From NCBI RefSeq assembly GCF_046557915.1, contig NZ_JBHEBG010000001.1, positions 1,798,001 to 1,862,000 on the forward strand: a stretch of 64,000 bases of DNA. The letters run 5' to 3'. Source of the stretch: JBHEBG01 sp046557915. GTDB lineage: Bacteria > Bacteroidota > Bacteroidia > Flavobacteriales > Flavobacteriaceae. Positions within the stretch are counted from its first letter, which is position 1, and each line of letters begins with the position of its first letter. A program made the translations under genes and the position numbers. A model generated the notes under the pieces. That model saw only the letters and a list, made by a program, of their open reading frames with translations. It searched no databases and was not told the DNA's origin. Shown piece by piece: positions 50,609 to 58,685 of this stretch.

Positions 50609-53242
50609 TTATTCTGCAAATACTAGTTTTCCTTTTGTTTCTTTTTCTTTGAACTCTTTTACCAACTCCAATGCATCTGGGATTACATCGCTGCACAAAA
50701 TGATTAGGGATCCTGGTACCGCATTTTTAACCGCATAGGTAATGGCTTCTTTTTCGGAGGGAATTATGGTAGTTTTTTTATTGGGATCTTTCATTTTAAT
50801 ACCGTCATTCAGCATTTTGATCAATTCTTCTTCTGTTTTTCCACGCAGACGTTTGTCTTGTCTTATAATAATCTCATCGAACATTTCTGCGGCAATACTG
50901 CCCATTTCATTATTGTCTTCCAAACGGCGGTCCCCAATACCTGCTATGATACCCACTTTTACGGTGGCATCCAATTCGTCCGTGAATTTTTGGAGTGCAC
51001 GCATGCCTGCCGGATTATGGGCGTAGTCTAGTAGAATGTTGAAATTTTTAAATTTAAATAGGTTTAACCTACCGGGAGTTTGGGATGCCGAAGGTATAAA
51101 GGTCTCCAATCCGGCCTTCATATCCTCTATACTAATACCCTGTATATTACCTGCCAATAGGGCCGGTAATACGTTTTGAATCATAAACTTGGCTTTTCCT
51201 CCATAGGTTAAAGGAATATCTTCTGCCTTCATAATACGCATTTTCCATTCCCCACGACATATGGTTACAAAACCGTTTTCATAAACGGCGGTAATACCAC
51301 CTATGCGTTGCAAAGCTTTTATTCTTGGATTGTTCTCATCCATGGAAAACAACGCCACGTTACATTCTAATCCCCGTCGCATATCATATACCAAATCGTC
51401 ATCGGCATTTAGAATTGCATGCCCGTCCGGGAGTACCGTTTCCGGAATAACACCTTTTACTTTGGCCAATTGTTCTACGGTATTTATACCCTTTAGGCCT
51501 AGGTGGTCCGCAGCCACGTTGGTTACAATCCCTATATCACATTTAGTAAAACCTAAGCCTGCACGTAACAAACCACCTCGTGCGCATTCCAAAACGGCGA
51601 AATTTACCGTTGGATCTTTAAGTACAAATTCCGTACTGGCCGGGCCCGTGCAATCACCGGTCATCAATAGCCTATTCTGAATATAAACACCATCACTGGT
51701 GGTGTATCCTACCCTATGGCCTACCATTTTTGCCATATGGGCAATTAACCGTGTTGTGGTAGTCTTTCCATTGGTACCCGTTATGGCAATAATAGGTATC
51801 CTTCCGTTTTTTCCCTTTGGAAACAACTTATCGATTACAGGAGCTGCAACGTTTCTGGGAAGCCCCTCCGTTGGGGCTAAATGCATCCGAAATCCTGGAC
51901 CCGCATTTACCTCCAATACAGCTCCTCCGGTTTCTGTCAAAGGCTTGGTAATGTCCGTGGTCATTATATCTATACCGCAGATATCCAAATCTATAATTTT
52001 GGAAATGCGTTCGGCCATGGAAACGTTGGCCGGATGTACAATATCCGTAATGTCCTCCGCAGTACCTCCTGTACTTAAATTGGCGGTATCTTTTAGGATA
52101 AGCATTTCGTCTTTGGCTATAATGGTATCCACAGTGTACCCTTTAGCTTTTATAATACTTTTTGTGAGGTCGTTTACGGTAATTTGGGTTAAAACCTTTT
52201 CATGACCATATCCTCGGCGAGGGTCTTCGTTTACTTTATCAATCAATTCTTGGATGGTAGACTTACCATCTCCAATGACATGCGCTGGGGTACGTTTTGC
52301 ACCTGCCACCAATCTGTTGTTGATTACGAGCAATCTGTAATCTTCTCCTATGATATACTTTTCTACAATTACCGCACTAGAAACTTCTTTTGCGGCATGA
52401 AAGGCCTCTAAGGCATCCTCATAGCTGTTAATGTCTACAGTAATACCCCTTCCATGGTTTCCACCCACCGGTTTAATCACCAGGGGAAAGCCAACATACC
52501 TACAAGCTTCTTTTAAACTACGTTCCCTTCGGATTATATCGCCCCTAGGTACTTCCACTTCGGCTTGCTCCAAAAGGTATTTCGTATCCTCTTTATCGCA
52601 TGCTAGTTCTACACCAATGCTACTTGTTTCACTGGTAACTGTGGCCTGTATGCGCTTCTGATTAGCTCCATATCCTAATTGGCACAGAGAGTATTTGTTT
52701 AAACGTATCCAAGGAATGCCCCTGGCTTCCGCCTCTTCCACAATAGAACCCGTGCTTGGTCCTAAACGTTCATCTTCCCGTATTTCTCGCATTTGCTGTA
52801 TATCATCGGAAATGTCATAATCCTCTCCTTTAATTAAGGCCTCACATATCCTTACTGCCGACTCTGCCGCAAACCTGCCCACTTTTTCTTCCATATAGGC
52901 AAATACTACGTTGTACACTCCGGTTTCGCCATAACCCCGTGTTCTTCCAAACCCTACGTCCATACCTGCCAAGGTCTGTATTTCCAAAGCAATATGCTCA
53001 ATTATATGACCCATCCATGTGCCTTCCTCCACCCTTTGAAAAAAACCACCGGCAGTACCTACGGAACATCGGTGTTCGTACATAGTGGGAAACATGGCCT
53101 CCAAGCGTTCTTTAAAACCATCAATTTTATTGGAGGGGTATTCTTCCATTTCTTGAAGATCCAAAACCATTACAATAAGTTTATGACGGCGTACAGACCA
53201 ATAATTGGGCCCCCTCATGGCATTAATGCTTAGTATTTTCAT
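50609..53242 (-). CDS. cphA: Cyanophycin synthetase
   Basis: Makes cyanophycin (poly-Asp backbone with Arg side chains), a nitrogen store, from Asp, Arg and ATP. The 877-residue protein has the CphA1 build: an N-terminal domain (~1-215), an ATP-grasp domain (~220-475; VIKPVGGNHGRGI near 255, VLEVNAGPGFR near 442), and a Mur-ligase-like domain with P-loop GTNGKTTTT at 489-497 and DYAHNPAGMRAL later. The start at 53242 (MKILSINAMRG) is chosen because it matches the conserved CphA beginning; the frame is open further upstream only into the cphB gene. It is divergent from cyanophycinase across 105 bp. Confidence 0.95.
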   Translation of the reverse strand: MKILSINAMRGPNYWSVRRHKLIVMVLDLQEMEEYPSNKIDGFKERLEAMFPTMYEHRCSVGTAGGFFQRVEEGTWMGHIIEHIALEIQTLAGMDVGFGRTRGYGETGVYNVVFAYMEEKVGRFAAESAVRICEALIKGEDYDISDDIQQMREIREDERLGPSTGSIVEEAEARGIPWIRLNKYSLCQLGYGANQKRIQATVTSETSSIGVELACDKEDTKYLLEQAEVEVPRGDIIRRERSLKEACRYVGFPLVIKPVGGNHGRGITVDINSYEDALEAFHAAKEVSSAVIVEKYIIGEDYRLLVINNRLVAGAKRTPAHVIGDGKSTIQELIDKVNEDPRRGYGHEKVLTQITVNDLTKSIIKAKGYTVDTIIAKDEMLILKDTANLSTGGTAEDITDIVHPANVSMAERISKIIDLDICGIDIMTTDITKPLTETGGAVLEVNAGPGFRMHLAPTEGLPRNVAAPVIDKLFPKGKNGRIPIIAITGTNGKTTTTRLIAHMAKMVGHRVGYTTSDGVYIQNRLLMTGDCTGPASTEFVLKDPTVNFAVLECARGGLLRAGLGFTKCDIGIVTNVAADHLGLKGINTVEQLAKVKGVIPETVLPDGHAILNADDDLVYDMRRGLECNVALFSMDENNPRIKALQRIGGITAVYENGFVTICRGEWKMRIMKAEDIPLTYGGKAKFMIQNVLPALLAGNIQGISIEDMKAGLETFIPSASQTPGRLNLFKFKNFNILLDYAHNPAGMRALQKFTDELDATVKVGIIAGIGDRRLEDNNEMGSIAAEMFDEIIIRQDKRLRGKTEEELIKMLNDGIKMKDPNKKTTIIPSEKEAITYAVKNAVPGSLIILCSDVIPDALELVKEFKEKETKGKLVFAE

Positions 53243-53310
53243 GTTGATAGTTTTAAGTGGTTTAGGCGAAAGAATATAAATATATGCATTTTTCAATGAA
53301 AATTTTAGTT

Positions 53311-53318
53311 TATTTTTG
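53311..53318 (+). promoter_or_regulatory. Candidate -7 element for cyanophycinase
   Basis: TATTTTTG matches the Bacteroidota -7 consensus TAnnTTTG and lies 29 bp upstream of the cphB ATG, in the 105-bp cphA/cphB divergent interval. A good -33 element is not evident. Confidence 0.5.
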
Positions 53319-53347
53319 CTCGATAGAAATCGCGCTAAATGAACTAA

Positions 53348-54211
53348 ATGCAGATGAAAAAAGGAACATTGATTCCGATAGGAGGTAATGAGGATAAAGG
53401 TACTGGAGAACATGAAATCCATACGTTGGACTTTATTTGTGAGGGTATTTTATCGCGTGTAGTATCGGAATCGGGTGGGGTAGATGCCAAAATTGTAGTA
53501 ATCCCCACGGCATCGAGCATTCCAAAAGAAGTAGGAAGGAATTATTTGGAGGCGTTTGCCAAATTGGGATGCAAGTATGTTGAGGTTTTGGATATAAGAA
53601 GTACAAAAGATGCCGAGAAGGCCTCTGCCATTGACCTCATTAAAGATGCCAATTGCATAATGTTTTCTGGAGGTAACCAGAAAAAGATCACAGATAAAAT
53701 AGGCGGAACCCTGATTCATAAGATTATGATGGATCGCTATGAAAGCGAAACAGGTTTTGTTATTGCGGGTACCAGTGCAGGTGCTATGGCTATGTCCGAA
53801 GAAATGATTTCTGGCGGCAGTAGCACAGAAGCTTTTATAAAAGGTGCTGTTCGTATGTACAAAGGCTTAGGACTTATTCCCGAGCTTATCTTTGATACGC
53901 ATTTTATACAAAGAGGCAGGTTTGGAAGGCAGTCCGAAGCCGTGGCCAAGTTTCCAAATCTCTTGGGGATAGGGTTAGCCGAAGACACAGGATTGGTCAT
54001 AAAAAATGGTAAGGAATTTGAAGTGATCGGTTCTGGGATGATCATTGTTTTTGACCCGCAAAAACTATCCCACAACAATGAAAAGATATTGAAAGAGGGT
54101 ACTCCCATGACCATGACCAATTTAACCGTACACGTCCTCTCTAATGGGGATCGTTTTAATATTGCCACTAGGGAAGTTAAGGTATTGCCTATTGAATCTC
54201 CTTTCGTTTAA
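53348..54211 (+). CDS. cphB: Cyanophycinase
   Basis: Serine exopeptidase (S51 family) that releases beta-Asp-Arg dipeptides from cyanophycin. The 287-residue protein shows the nucleophile Ser143 in GTSAGAMAMSE, the FSGGNQ segment near 106-111 and a DTHFIQRGRFGRQ segment near the middle, all typical of cyanophycinases rather than alpha-aspartyl dipeptidases. It starts divergently from cphA, and the isoaspartyl peptidase gene converges on it 3 bp after its stop. Met1 or Met3 may be the start. Confidence 0.94.
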   Translation: MQMKKGTLIPIGGNEDKGTGEHEIHTLDFICEGILSRVVSESGGVDAKIVVIPTASSIPKEVGRNYLEAFAKLGCKYVEVLDIRSTKDAEKASAIDLIKDANCIMFSGGNQKKITDKIGGTLIHKIMMDRYESETGFVIAGTSAGAMAMSEEMISGGSSTEAFIKGAVRMYKGLGLIPELIFDTHFIQRGRFGRQSEAVAKFPNLLGIGLAEDTGLVIKNGKEFEVIGSGMIIVFDPQKLSHNNEKILKEGTPMTMTNLTVHVLSNGDRFNIATREVKVLPIESPFV

Positions 54212-54214
54212 CCC

Positions 54215-55144
54215 CTAACCGTAAATTGAAATTTGTTCCGTACCGGAAGAAGTTTTCAATGCCCTGTACATACCTTCCGTATTAAAGGGCATAGCAATAT
54301 TGGCCTTGGCGTCCACGGCAATTAACCCGCCATCGCCACCAATTTGCAATAAACGCTTGTGTATTACTTCGTTGCAGGCTTCTTCCAGGGACATGGATTT
54401 GTGCTCAATTAAACAGGCTGCATCGTAAGCCACAACACCCCTTATGAAATATTCACCACTGCCTGTACAAGATACGGCACAAGTACTATTGTTGGCATAA
54501 TTGCCAACACCGATCATAGGACTATCTCCTACCCGCCCATAGCGTTTGTTGGTCATTCCACCTGTTGAGGTAGCAGCCGCAACATCGCCATGTATATCGC
54601 AGGCAACAGCCCCCACGGTTCCAAATTTTGAATCTTTCTTAAGGGAGTGATCTAGTTGAAAAGCATCGGTATCTTTTATCTCTAACCATTGTTGATGACG
54701 TAATTCGTCATAGAAATAACGATCATCTTCAAGTGTGTAGTTTAACTCTTTGGCAAATTGCATAGCACCTGCACCGGCCAAAAAAACATGTTCGCTATTT
54801 TCCATAACGTCCCTAGCTAGGCTAACAGGATTCTTTATTCCAGAAATTAGGGATACGGCCCCTGCGTTGAGCGTTTTCCCATCCATAATGGCGGCATCCA
54901 TCTCATGGCCCCCTTCCGCTGTAAATACACTCCCCTTGCCGGCATTAAACAAAGGGGAATCCTCTAGCGCCATAACTGCCTGTGCAACCGCCTCAATGGC
55001 GGTTCCTTTATCTTCCAGAACATTATAACCCTTGTCTAATGCAATTTGAAGAGCATTCTTGTACGCAAGTTCTTTTTCTGGCGTCATCATTCCCTTTAGC
55101 AAGGTGCCTGCACCTCCATGAATGGCAATAGAAAATGGTTTCAT
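54215..55144 (-). CDS. Isoaspartyl peptidase / type III asparaginase
   Basis: Ntn hydrolase that cleaves isoaspartyl dipeptides, including the beta-Asp-Arg released from cyanophycin, giving free Asp and Arg. The 309-residue precursor contains IAIHGGAG at its N terminus and the autoprocessing site before Thr176 (KFGTVGAV), so it matures to alpha and beta subunits; TSTGGMTNKRYGRVGDSP follows in the beta part. Placement beside cphA/cphB supports the cyanophycin dipeptidase role. It follows the YpdA-like gene by 3 bp on the same strand. Confidence 0.93.
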   Translation of the reverse strand: MKPFSIAIHGGAGTLLKGMMTPEKELAYKNALQIALDKGYNVLEDKGTAIEAVAQAVMALEDSPLFNAGKGSVFTAEGGHEMDAAIMDGKTLNAGAVSLISGIKNPVSLARDVMENSEHVFLAGAGAMQFAKELNYTLEDDRYFYDELRHQQWLEIKDTDAFQLDHSLKKDSKFGTVGAVACDIHGDVAAATSTGGMTNKRYGRVGDSPMIGVGNYANNSTCAVSCTGSGEYFIRGVVAYDAACLIEHKSMSLEEACNEVIHKRLLQIGGDGGLIAVDAKANIAMPFNTEGMYRALKTSSGTEQISIYG

Positions 55145-55147
55145 GTA

Positions 55148-56146
55148 TTATTGTTTATTATCTTCTGATACTACTTTGGCATGGGATTTCCTTAAAACCG
55201 ACCTTATAATTATTTGGGCGTGTATACGGGAATTTTCTATAAACCATTTGTGGGTTTCCATACCTCCACAGATAACTCCGGCCAGATAAAGTCCCTCAAC
55301 ATTGGTTTCCATGGAATCGGGGTCATAGGTAGGAAGTTTTTTATCATCTTTGGAAAGGGTTATTCCCAACTTTTCCAAAAATTCGAAGTTCGGCATATAT
55401 CCTGTGAGGGCCAGTACAAAGTCGTTTTCGATATTCAATGTGCCTTCCGGGGTAGATAATGTTATCTCGTTCTCTGTTATTTTGGTTGCCGTAGTATTAT
55501 AGTACGCCTTTATACTGCCTTCATTTATCCTATTGATAATATCTGGCCTCACCCAATATTTTACTCTTTTGCCTACTTCCGGACCTCTGATGATCAGCGT
55601 TACATCGGCACCCTTGCGATAGCATTCCAATGCCGCATCCACAGCCGAATTACTAGCACCGATAACGGCCAATTTTTGACTTGCATAAAAGTGGGGATCC
55701 TTATAGTAGTGCGAAACTTTTGGTAGGTTTTCCCCGGGAATGCCCAGTTTGTTGGGAAGATCGTAAAAACCTGTTGCAATGATGATATTGGTAGCCTGGT
55801 AGGCGCCCTTGTCGGAAACGATGCTAAAACCATTTTCGGATTTACTCAATTCCATCACTTTTTCAAAAAGACGGATGTTAAGTTTATTGGAAGTAACAAT
55901 TCTTCTATAATATTCCAAGGCCTCATTTCTCTTTGGTTTTGCCTCCTTGCTGATAAAAGGAATATCATCTATTTCGAGTTTTTCCGAAGAAGAGAAAAAC
56001 TGCATATTTATAGGGTAGTTAAAGAGCGAATTTACTATAGGCCCCTTTTCTATAATTACATAGGTTAATCCCTTTTTTTTAGCTTCAAGACCGCATGCAA
56101 TACCTATTGGCCCACCACCTACGATCAAAATATCAAATGCTTTCAT
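55148..56146 (-). CDS. YpdA-like FAD/NADPH disulfide reductase
   Basis: A 332-residue flavoprotein of the thioredoxin-reductase-like fold without the CxxC redox pair. FAD motif ILIVGGGPIGIACG is at residues 7-20, and NADPH motif VIGASNSAVDAALE is near 165-178. This pattern fits YpdA, the bacillithiol-disulfide reductase group, and predicts that the organism uses bacillithiol or a similar thiol. It is upstream of the isoaspartyl peptidase gene by 3 bp on the same strand. A role other than bacillithiol disulfide reduction cannot be excluded. Confidence 0.85.
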   Translation of the reverse strand: MKAFDILIVGGGPIGIACGLEAKKKGLTYVIIEKGPIVNSLFNYPINMQFFSSSEKLEIDDIPFISKEAKPKRNEALEYYRRIVTSNKLNIRLFEKVMELSKSENGFSIVSDKGAYQATNIIIATGFYDLPNKLGIPGENLPKVSHYYKDPHFYASQKLAVIGASNSAVDAALECYRKGADVTLIIRGPEVGKRVKYWVRPDIINRINEGSIKAYYNTTATKITENEITLSTPEGTLNIENDFVLALTGYMPNFEFLEKLGITLSKDDKKLPTYDPDSMETNVEGLYLAGVICGGMETHKWFIENSRIHAQIIIRSVLRKSHAKVVSEDNKQ

Positions 56147-56190
56147 GAAATTACGTTCTGTATCTACCTGCTCTCCTAATAATTAGCTCA

Positions 56191-56198
56191 CAAAGCTA
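56191..56198 (-). promoter_or_regulatory. Candidate -7 element for ypdA-like gene
   Basis: Minus-strand TAGCTTTG fits TAnnTTTG and lies 44 bp upstream of the start codon. No convincing -33 element. Confidence 0.4.
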
Positions 56199-56338
56199 TA
56201 CAATTTATATCAGATTAATAACCGAAAAAAACTACAATAATGCGCCTACAGGCCTTATGCAGGTTTGCTATGATATAAGTCATTCTTTTTATGTCCAAAC
56301 AGCGAGATCTTTAAGATATAATTTTAAAATTGATAATT

Positions 56339-56764
56339 ATGAGTGTAAGACAAAGAGTACCGGTTGCTTCTATAATGAGTACCAATTTGGTTTCGTTAAA
56401 TGCGGCAGATGGTCTAGACAGGGCAGAAAAGTTATTCAAAGAGCATAAAATAAGGCACATTCCGGTAACAGACGGGGATAAGATCATCGGAATGCTTAGT
56501 CTCACCGATTTGCTAAGGATAAGTTTTGCCGACGGAGCTTATGAGGATGAACAAACTGTGGAGACCGTTGTTTACAATATGTTTACCATTCCGCAGGTAA
56601 TGGCCAAAAGTTTGGAACGTGTTTCCCCGGAGACGACCATTAAAGAAGTGGCCGAGATTTTGGCAAAACGAGAATATCATGCACTTCCGGTGGTTGAAGA
56701 TGAAAAATTGGTAGGTATTGTTACAACTACGGATCTAATTAGGTATCTTTTAGATCAGTACTAA
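56339..56764 (+). CDS. Tandem CBS-domain protein
   Basis: A 141-residue cytoplasmic protein made only of two CBS domains (~8-60 and ~83-138; HIPVTDGDKIIGMLSLTDLL and ALPVVEDEKLVGIVTTTDLI are the paired ligand-binding strands). Such stand-alone Bateman modules bind adenine nucleotides and regulate partner proteins. The ATG at 56339 is taken as start; the frame can be extended only to a TTG nine bases upstream. The stop overlaps the rpe stop region by 4 bp in convergent orientation. Partner and ligand are unknown. Confidence 0.88.
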   Translation: MSVRQRVPVASIMSTNLVSLNAADGLDRAEKLFKEHKIRHIPVTDGDKIIGMLSLTDLLRISFADGAYEDEQTVETVVYNMFTIPQVMAKSLERVSPETTIKEVAEILAKREYHALPVVEDEKLVGIVTTTDLIRYLLDQY

Positions 56765-57423
56765 CTATTTGCGATCTGTGAAATATCGGCAATTGTGGCC
56801 GTGGGATTTTGTGATTTAAAGACGAAGCTCCCGGCCACTAGTACGTCTGCTCCGGCCGTAACCAACTGTTTGGCATTGCCGTCATTGACACCCCCGTCTA
56901 TTTCTATAAGCGTATTGGATTTCTTTTTGGTAATCAGGGCTTTTAAGTCTTTTACCTTGTCATAAGTGTTCTGGATAAAGGACTGACCTCCAAACCCAGG
57001 GTTAACGCTCATTATACATACCAAATCGATATCGTTTATGGTATCCTCCAAGAGGTTAATGTTGGTATGCGGGTTTAAGGCAACCCCTGCATGCATACCT
57101 TCGGCTTTTATGGCCTGTAGTGTTCTATGCAAATGGGTACAGGCCTCGTAATGTACGGTTAGGGTATGGGCTCCCATATCTGCAAATGTTTTGATATATC
57201 GGTCAGGATCCACAATCATAAGATGCACATCTAACGGTTTTTTGGCGTGTTTGGCAATGGCCTTAAGTACGGGCATGCCAAAGGATATATTGGGTACAAA
57301 AACACCATCCATGATATCGATATGGTGCCATTCTGCTTTACTGTTGTTTACCATTTCCACGTCGCGTTGCAAGTTGGCGAAGTCTGCTGCCAATAGGGAT
57401 GGTGCGATAATTTTTTTATTCAT
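56761..57423 (-). CDS. rpe: Ribulose-phosphate 3-epimerase
   Basis: Cytoplasmic TIM-barrel enzyme interconverting ribulose 5-phosphate and xylulose 5-phosphate in the pentose phosphate pathway. The 220-residue protein has IAPSLLAADFANL at its N terminus, the metal-binding HIDIMDGVFVPN (residues ~35-46), HLMIVDPDRYI, VNPGFGGQSFI and IDGGVND motifs in order. It links metabolically to the xylA/xylB genes, though it is in a separate transcription unit. Its 3' end overlaps the CBS gene by 4 bp. Confidence 0.96.
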   Translation of the reverse strand: MNKKIIAPSLLAADFANLQRDVEMVNNSKAEWHHIDIMDGVFVPNISFGMPVLKAIAKHAKKPLDVHLMIVDPDRYIKTFADMGAHTLTVHYEACTHLHRTLQAIKAEGMHAGVALNPHTNINLLEDTINDIDLVCIMSVNPGFGGQSFIQNTYDKVKDLKALITKKKSNTLIEIDGGVNDGNAKQLVTAGADVLVAGSFVFKSQNPTATIADISQIANS

Positions 57424-57449
57424 TTTTAAGGAGATAATGCGGTTTTAGA

Positions 57450-57457
57450 CAAAAGTA
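57450..57457 (-). promoter_or_regulatory. Candidate -7 element for rpe
   Basis: Minus-strand TACTTTTG fits TAnnTTTG, 26 bp upstream of the rpe start codon. No convincing -33 element. Confidence 0.4.
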
Positions 57458-57485
57458 GTGAAATGTAGCGGTATCCATAAATGAA

Positions 57486-57510
57486 AAACTCCGGTAATCA
57501 GCCGGAGTTT
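57486..57510 (-). terminator. Terminator after rpoD
   Basis: AAACTCCGG (57486-57494) and CCGGAGTTT (57502-57510): a 9-bp perfect stem with a 7-base loop. On the minus strand it is followed by a T-rich run. It lies between the rpoD stop and rpe. Confidence 0.82.
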
Positions 57511-57641
57511 ATTCATCAATCAAAAAACGAACAGTCATGATAAACTGTTGTTATGTTTCACAAATTACAATATTTATGCCAAAAAAACAATATTGTAAAC
57601 TTGACAGTGTAATTCGTGTTTGGGACCAATAAGTATTGGTA

Positions 57642-58505
57642 TTACCCCAAATAGGTCTTTAATATCTTACTTCTAGACGTATGTTTTAGTCTTCGGATCG
57701 CCTTTTCCTTGATCTGGCGAACCCTTTCCCTTGTTAAGTCGAATGTTTCGCCAATTTCTTCCAAGGTCATGGAATGTTGCCCTGCCAAACCAAAGTAAAG
57801 TCTAATAACATCGGCTTCCCTTGGTGTTAAGGTTTCCAAAGCACGTTCAATTTCTGTTCGTAGGGATTCGTGTAACAATTCCCTATCCGGATTTGGAGAT
57901 TCCCCACTACGTAAAACATCGTAAAGGTTGGAATCTTCGCCATCTATCAATGGTGCATCCATAGATACATGTCTTCCGGAATTTTTTAAGGATTGCTTTA
58001 CATCCTCAACGGTCATATCCAATTCCTTGGCAATTTCCTCGGCAGACGGAATACGTTCGTGCGCCTGCTCCAGGAAGGCAAAGGTCTTGTTTATTTTGTT
58101 TATAGATCCAATTTTGTTTAAAGGCAAGCGAACGATTCGTGATTGCTCGGCAAGTGCCTGTAAAATAGATTGACGAATCCACCATACGGCATAGGAGATA
58201 AATTTAAATCCCCTAGTTTCATCAAAACGTTGCGCAGCTTTAATCAACCCCAAGTTTCCTTCGTTGATCAAATCTGGCAATGTAAGTCCTTGGTTTTGGT
58301 ACTGTTTAGCAACCGATACCACAAATCTAAGGTTGGCTTTTGTAAGTTTTTCAAGAGCGATCTGGTCGCCTGCCTTGATACGTTGTGCCAACTCTACTTC
58401 TTCATCTGCGGTAATAAGGTCTACTTTGCCTATTTCTTGCAAGTACTTGTCCAAAGATGCGGTTTCCCTATTGGTAACCTGTTTTGTTATTTTTAGCTGC
58501 CTCAT
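57642..58505 (-). CDS. rpoD: Primary sigma factor RpoD/SigA (short Bacteroidota type)
   Basis: Principal sigma-70 factor. The 287-residue protein lacks the long region 1.1 of proteobacterial RpoD, normal for Bacteroidota. Region 1.2/2.1 begins DKYLQEIGKVDLI and region 2 contains NLRFVVSVAKQYQ and the -10-recognition block ETRGFKFISYAVWWIRQSI (abbreviated here to key residues Trp, Trp, Arg, Gln). Region 3 follows, and region 4 has LTLEEIG-like MTLEEIGETFDLTRERVRQI, the -35 recognition helix. This factor reads TTG/TAnnTTTG promoters, of which several are noted in this window. Confidence 0.96.
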   Translation of the reverse strand: MRQLKITKQVTNRETASLDKYLQEIGKVDLITADEEVELAQRIKAGDQIALEKLTKANLRFVVSVAKQYQNQGLTLPDLINEGNLGLIKAAQRFDETRGFKFISYAVWWIRQSILQALAEQSRIVRLPLNKIGSINKINKTFAFLEQAHERIPSAEEIAKELDMTVEDVKQSLKNSGRHVSMDAPLIDGEDSNLYDVLRSGESPNPDRELLHESLRTEIERALETLTPREADVIRLYFGLAGQHSMTLEEIGETFDLTRERVRQIKEKAIRRLKHTSRSKILKTYLG

Positions 58506-58626
58506 TAAATATTCCTTTCTAGATTAAGTTCATTATGCATGGACTGCAATTAGTTATACGTAAAAAAGCTAGAAAAGTTACATTTAGGTTACAAAAATTT
58601 GATTTTTTGGTTAAAATGCACTAAAA

Positions 58627-58654
58627 AAGCCCTCAAATGGTATTATGAGGGCTT
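58627..58654 (-). terminator. Terminator after pnp
   Basis: AAGCCCTCA (58627-58635) and TGAGGGCTT (58646-58654): a 9-bp perfect stem with a 10-base loop. On the minus strand it is followed by six T. It lies 32 bp past the pnp stop. Confidence 0.85.
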
Positions 58655-58685
58655 CTCTTATATGCAAAGTGTTAAATTAGGGATT

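Noticed and set aside
51303..52205. Long plus-strand frames inside the cyanophycin synthetase gene (125 and 168 codons)
   Set aside because: They are antisense to a well-conserved enzyme. Similar opposing frames occur inside many genes of this window and reflect codon use.
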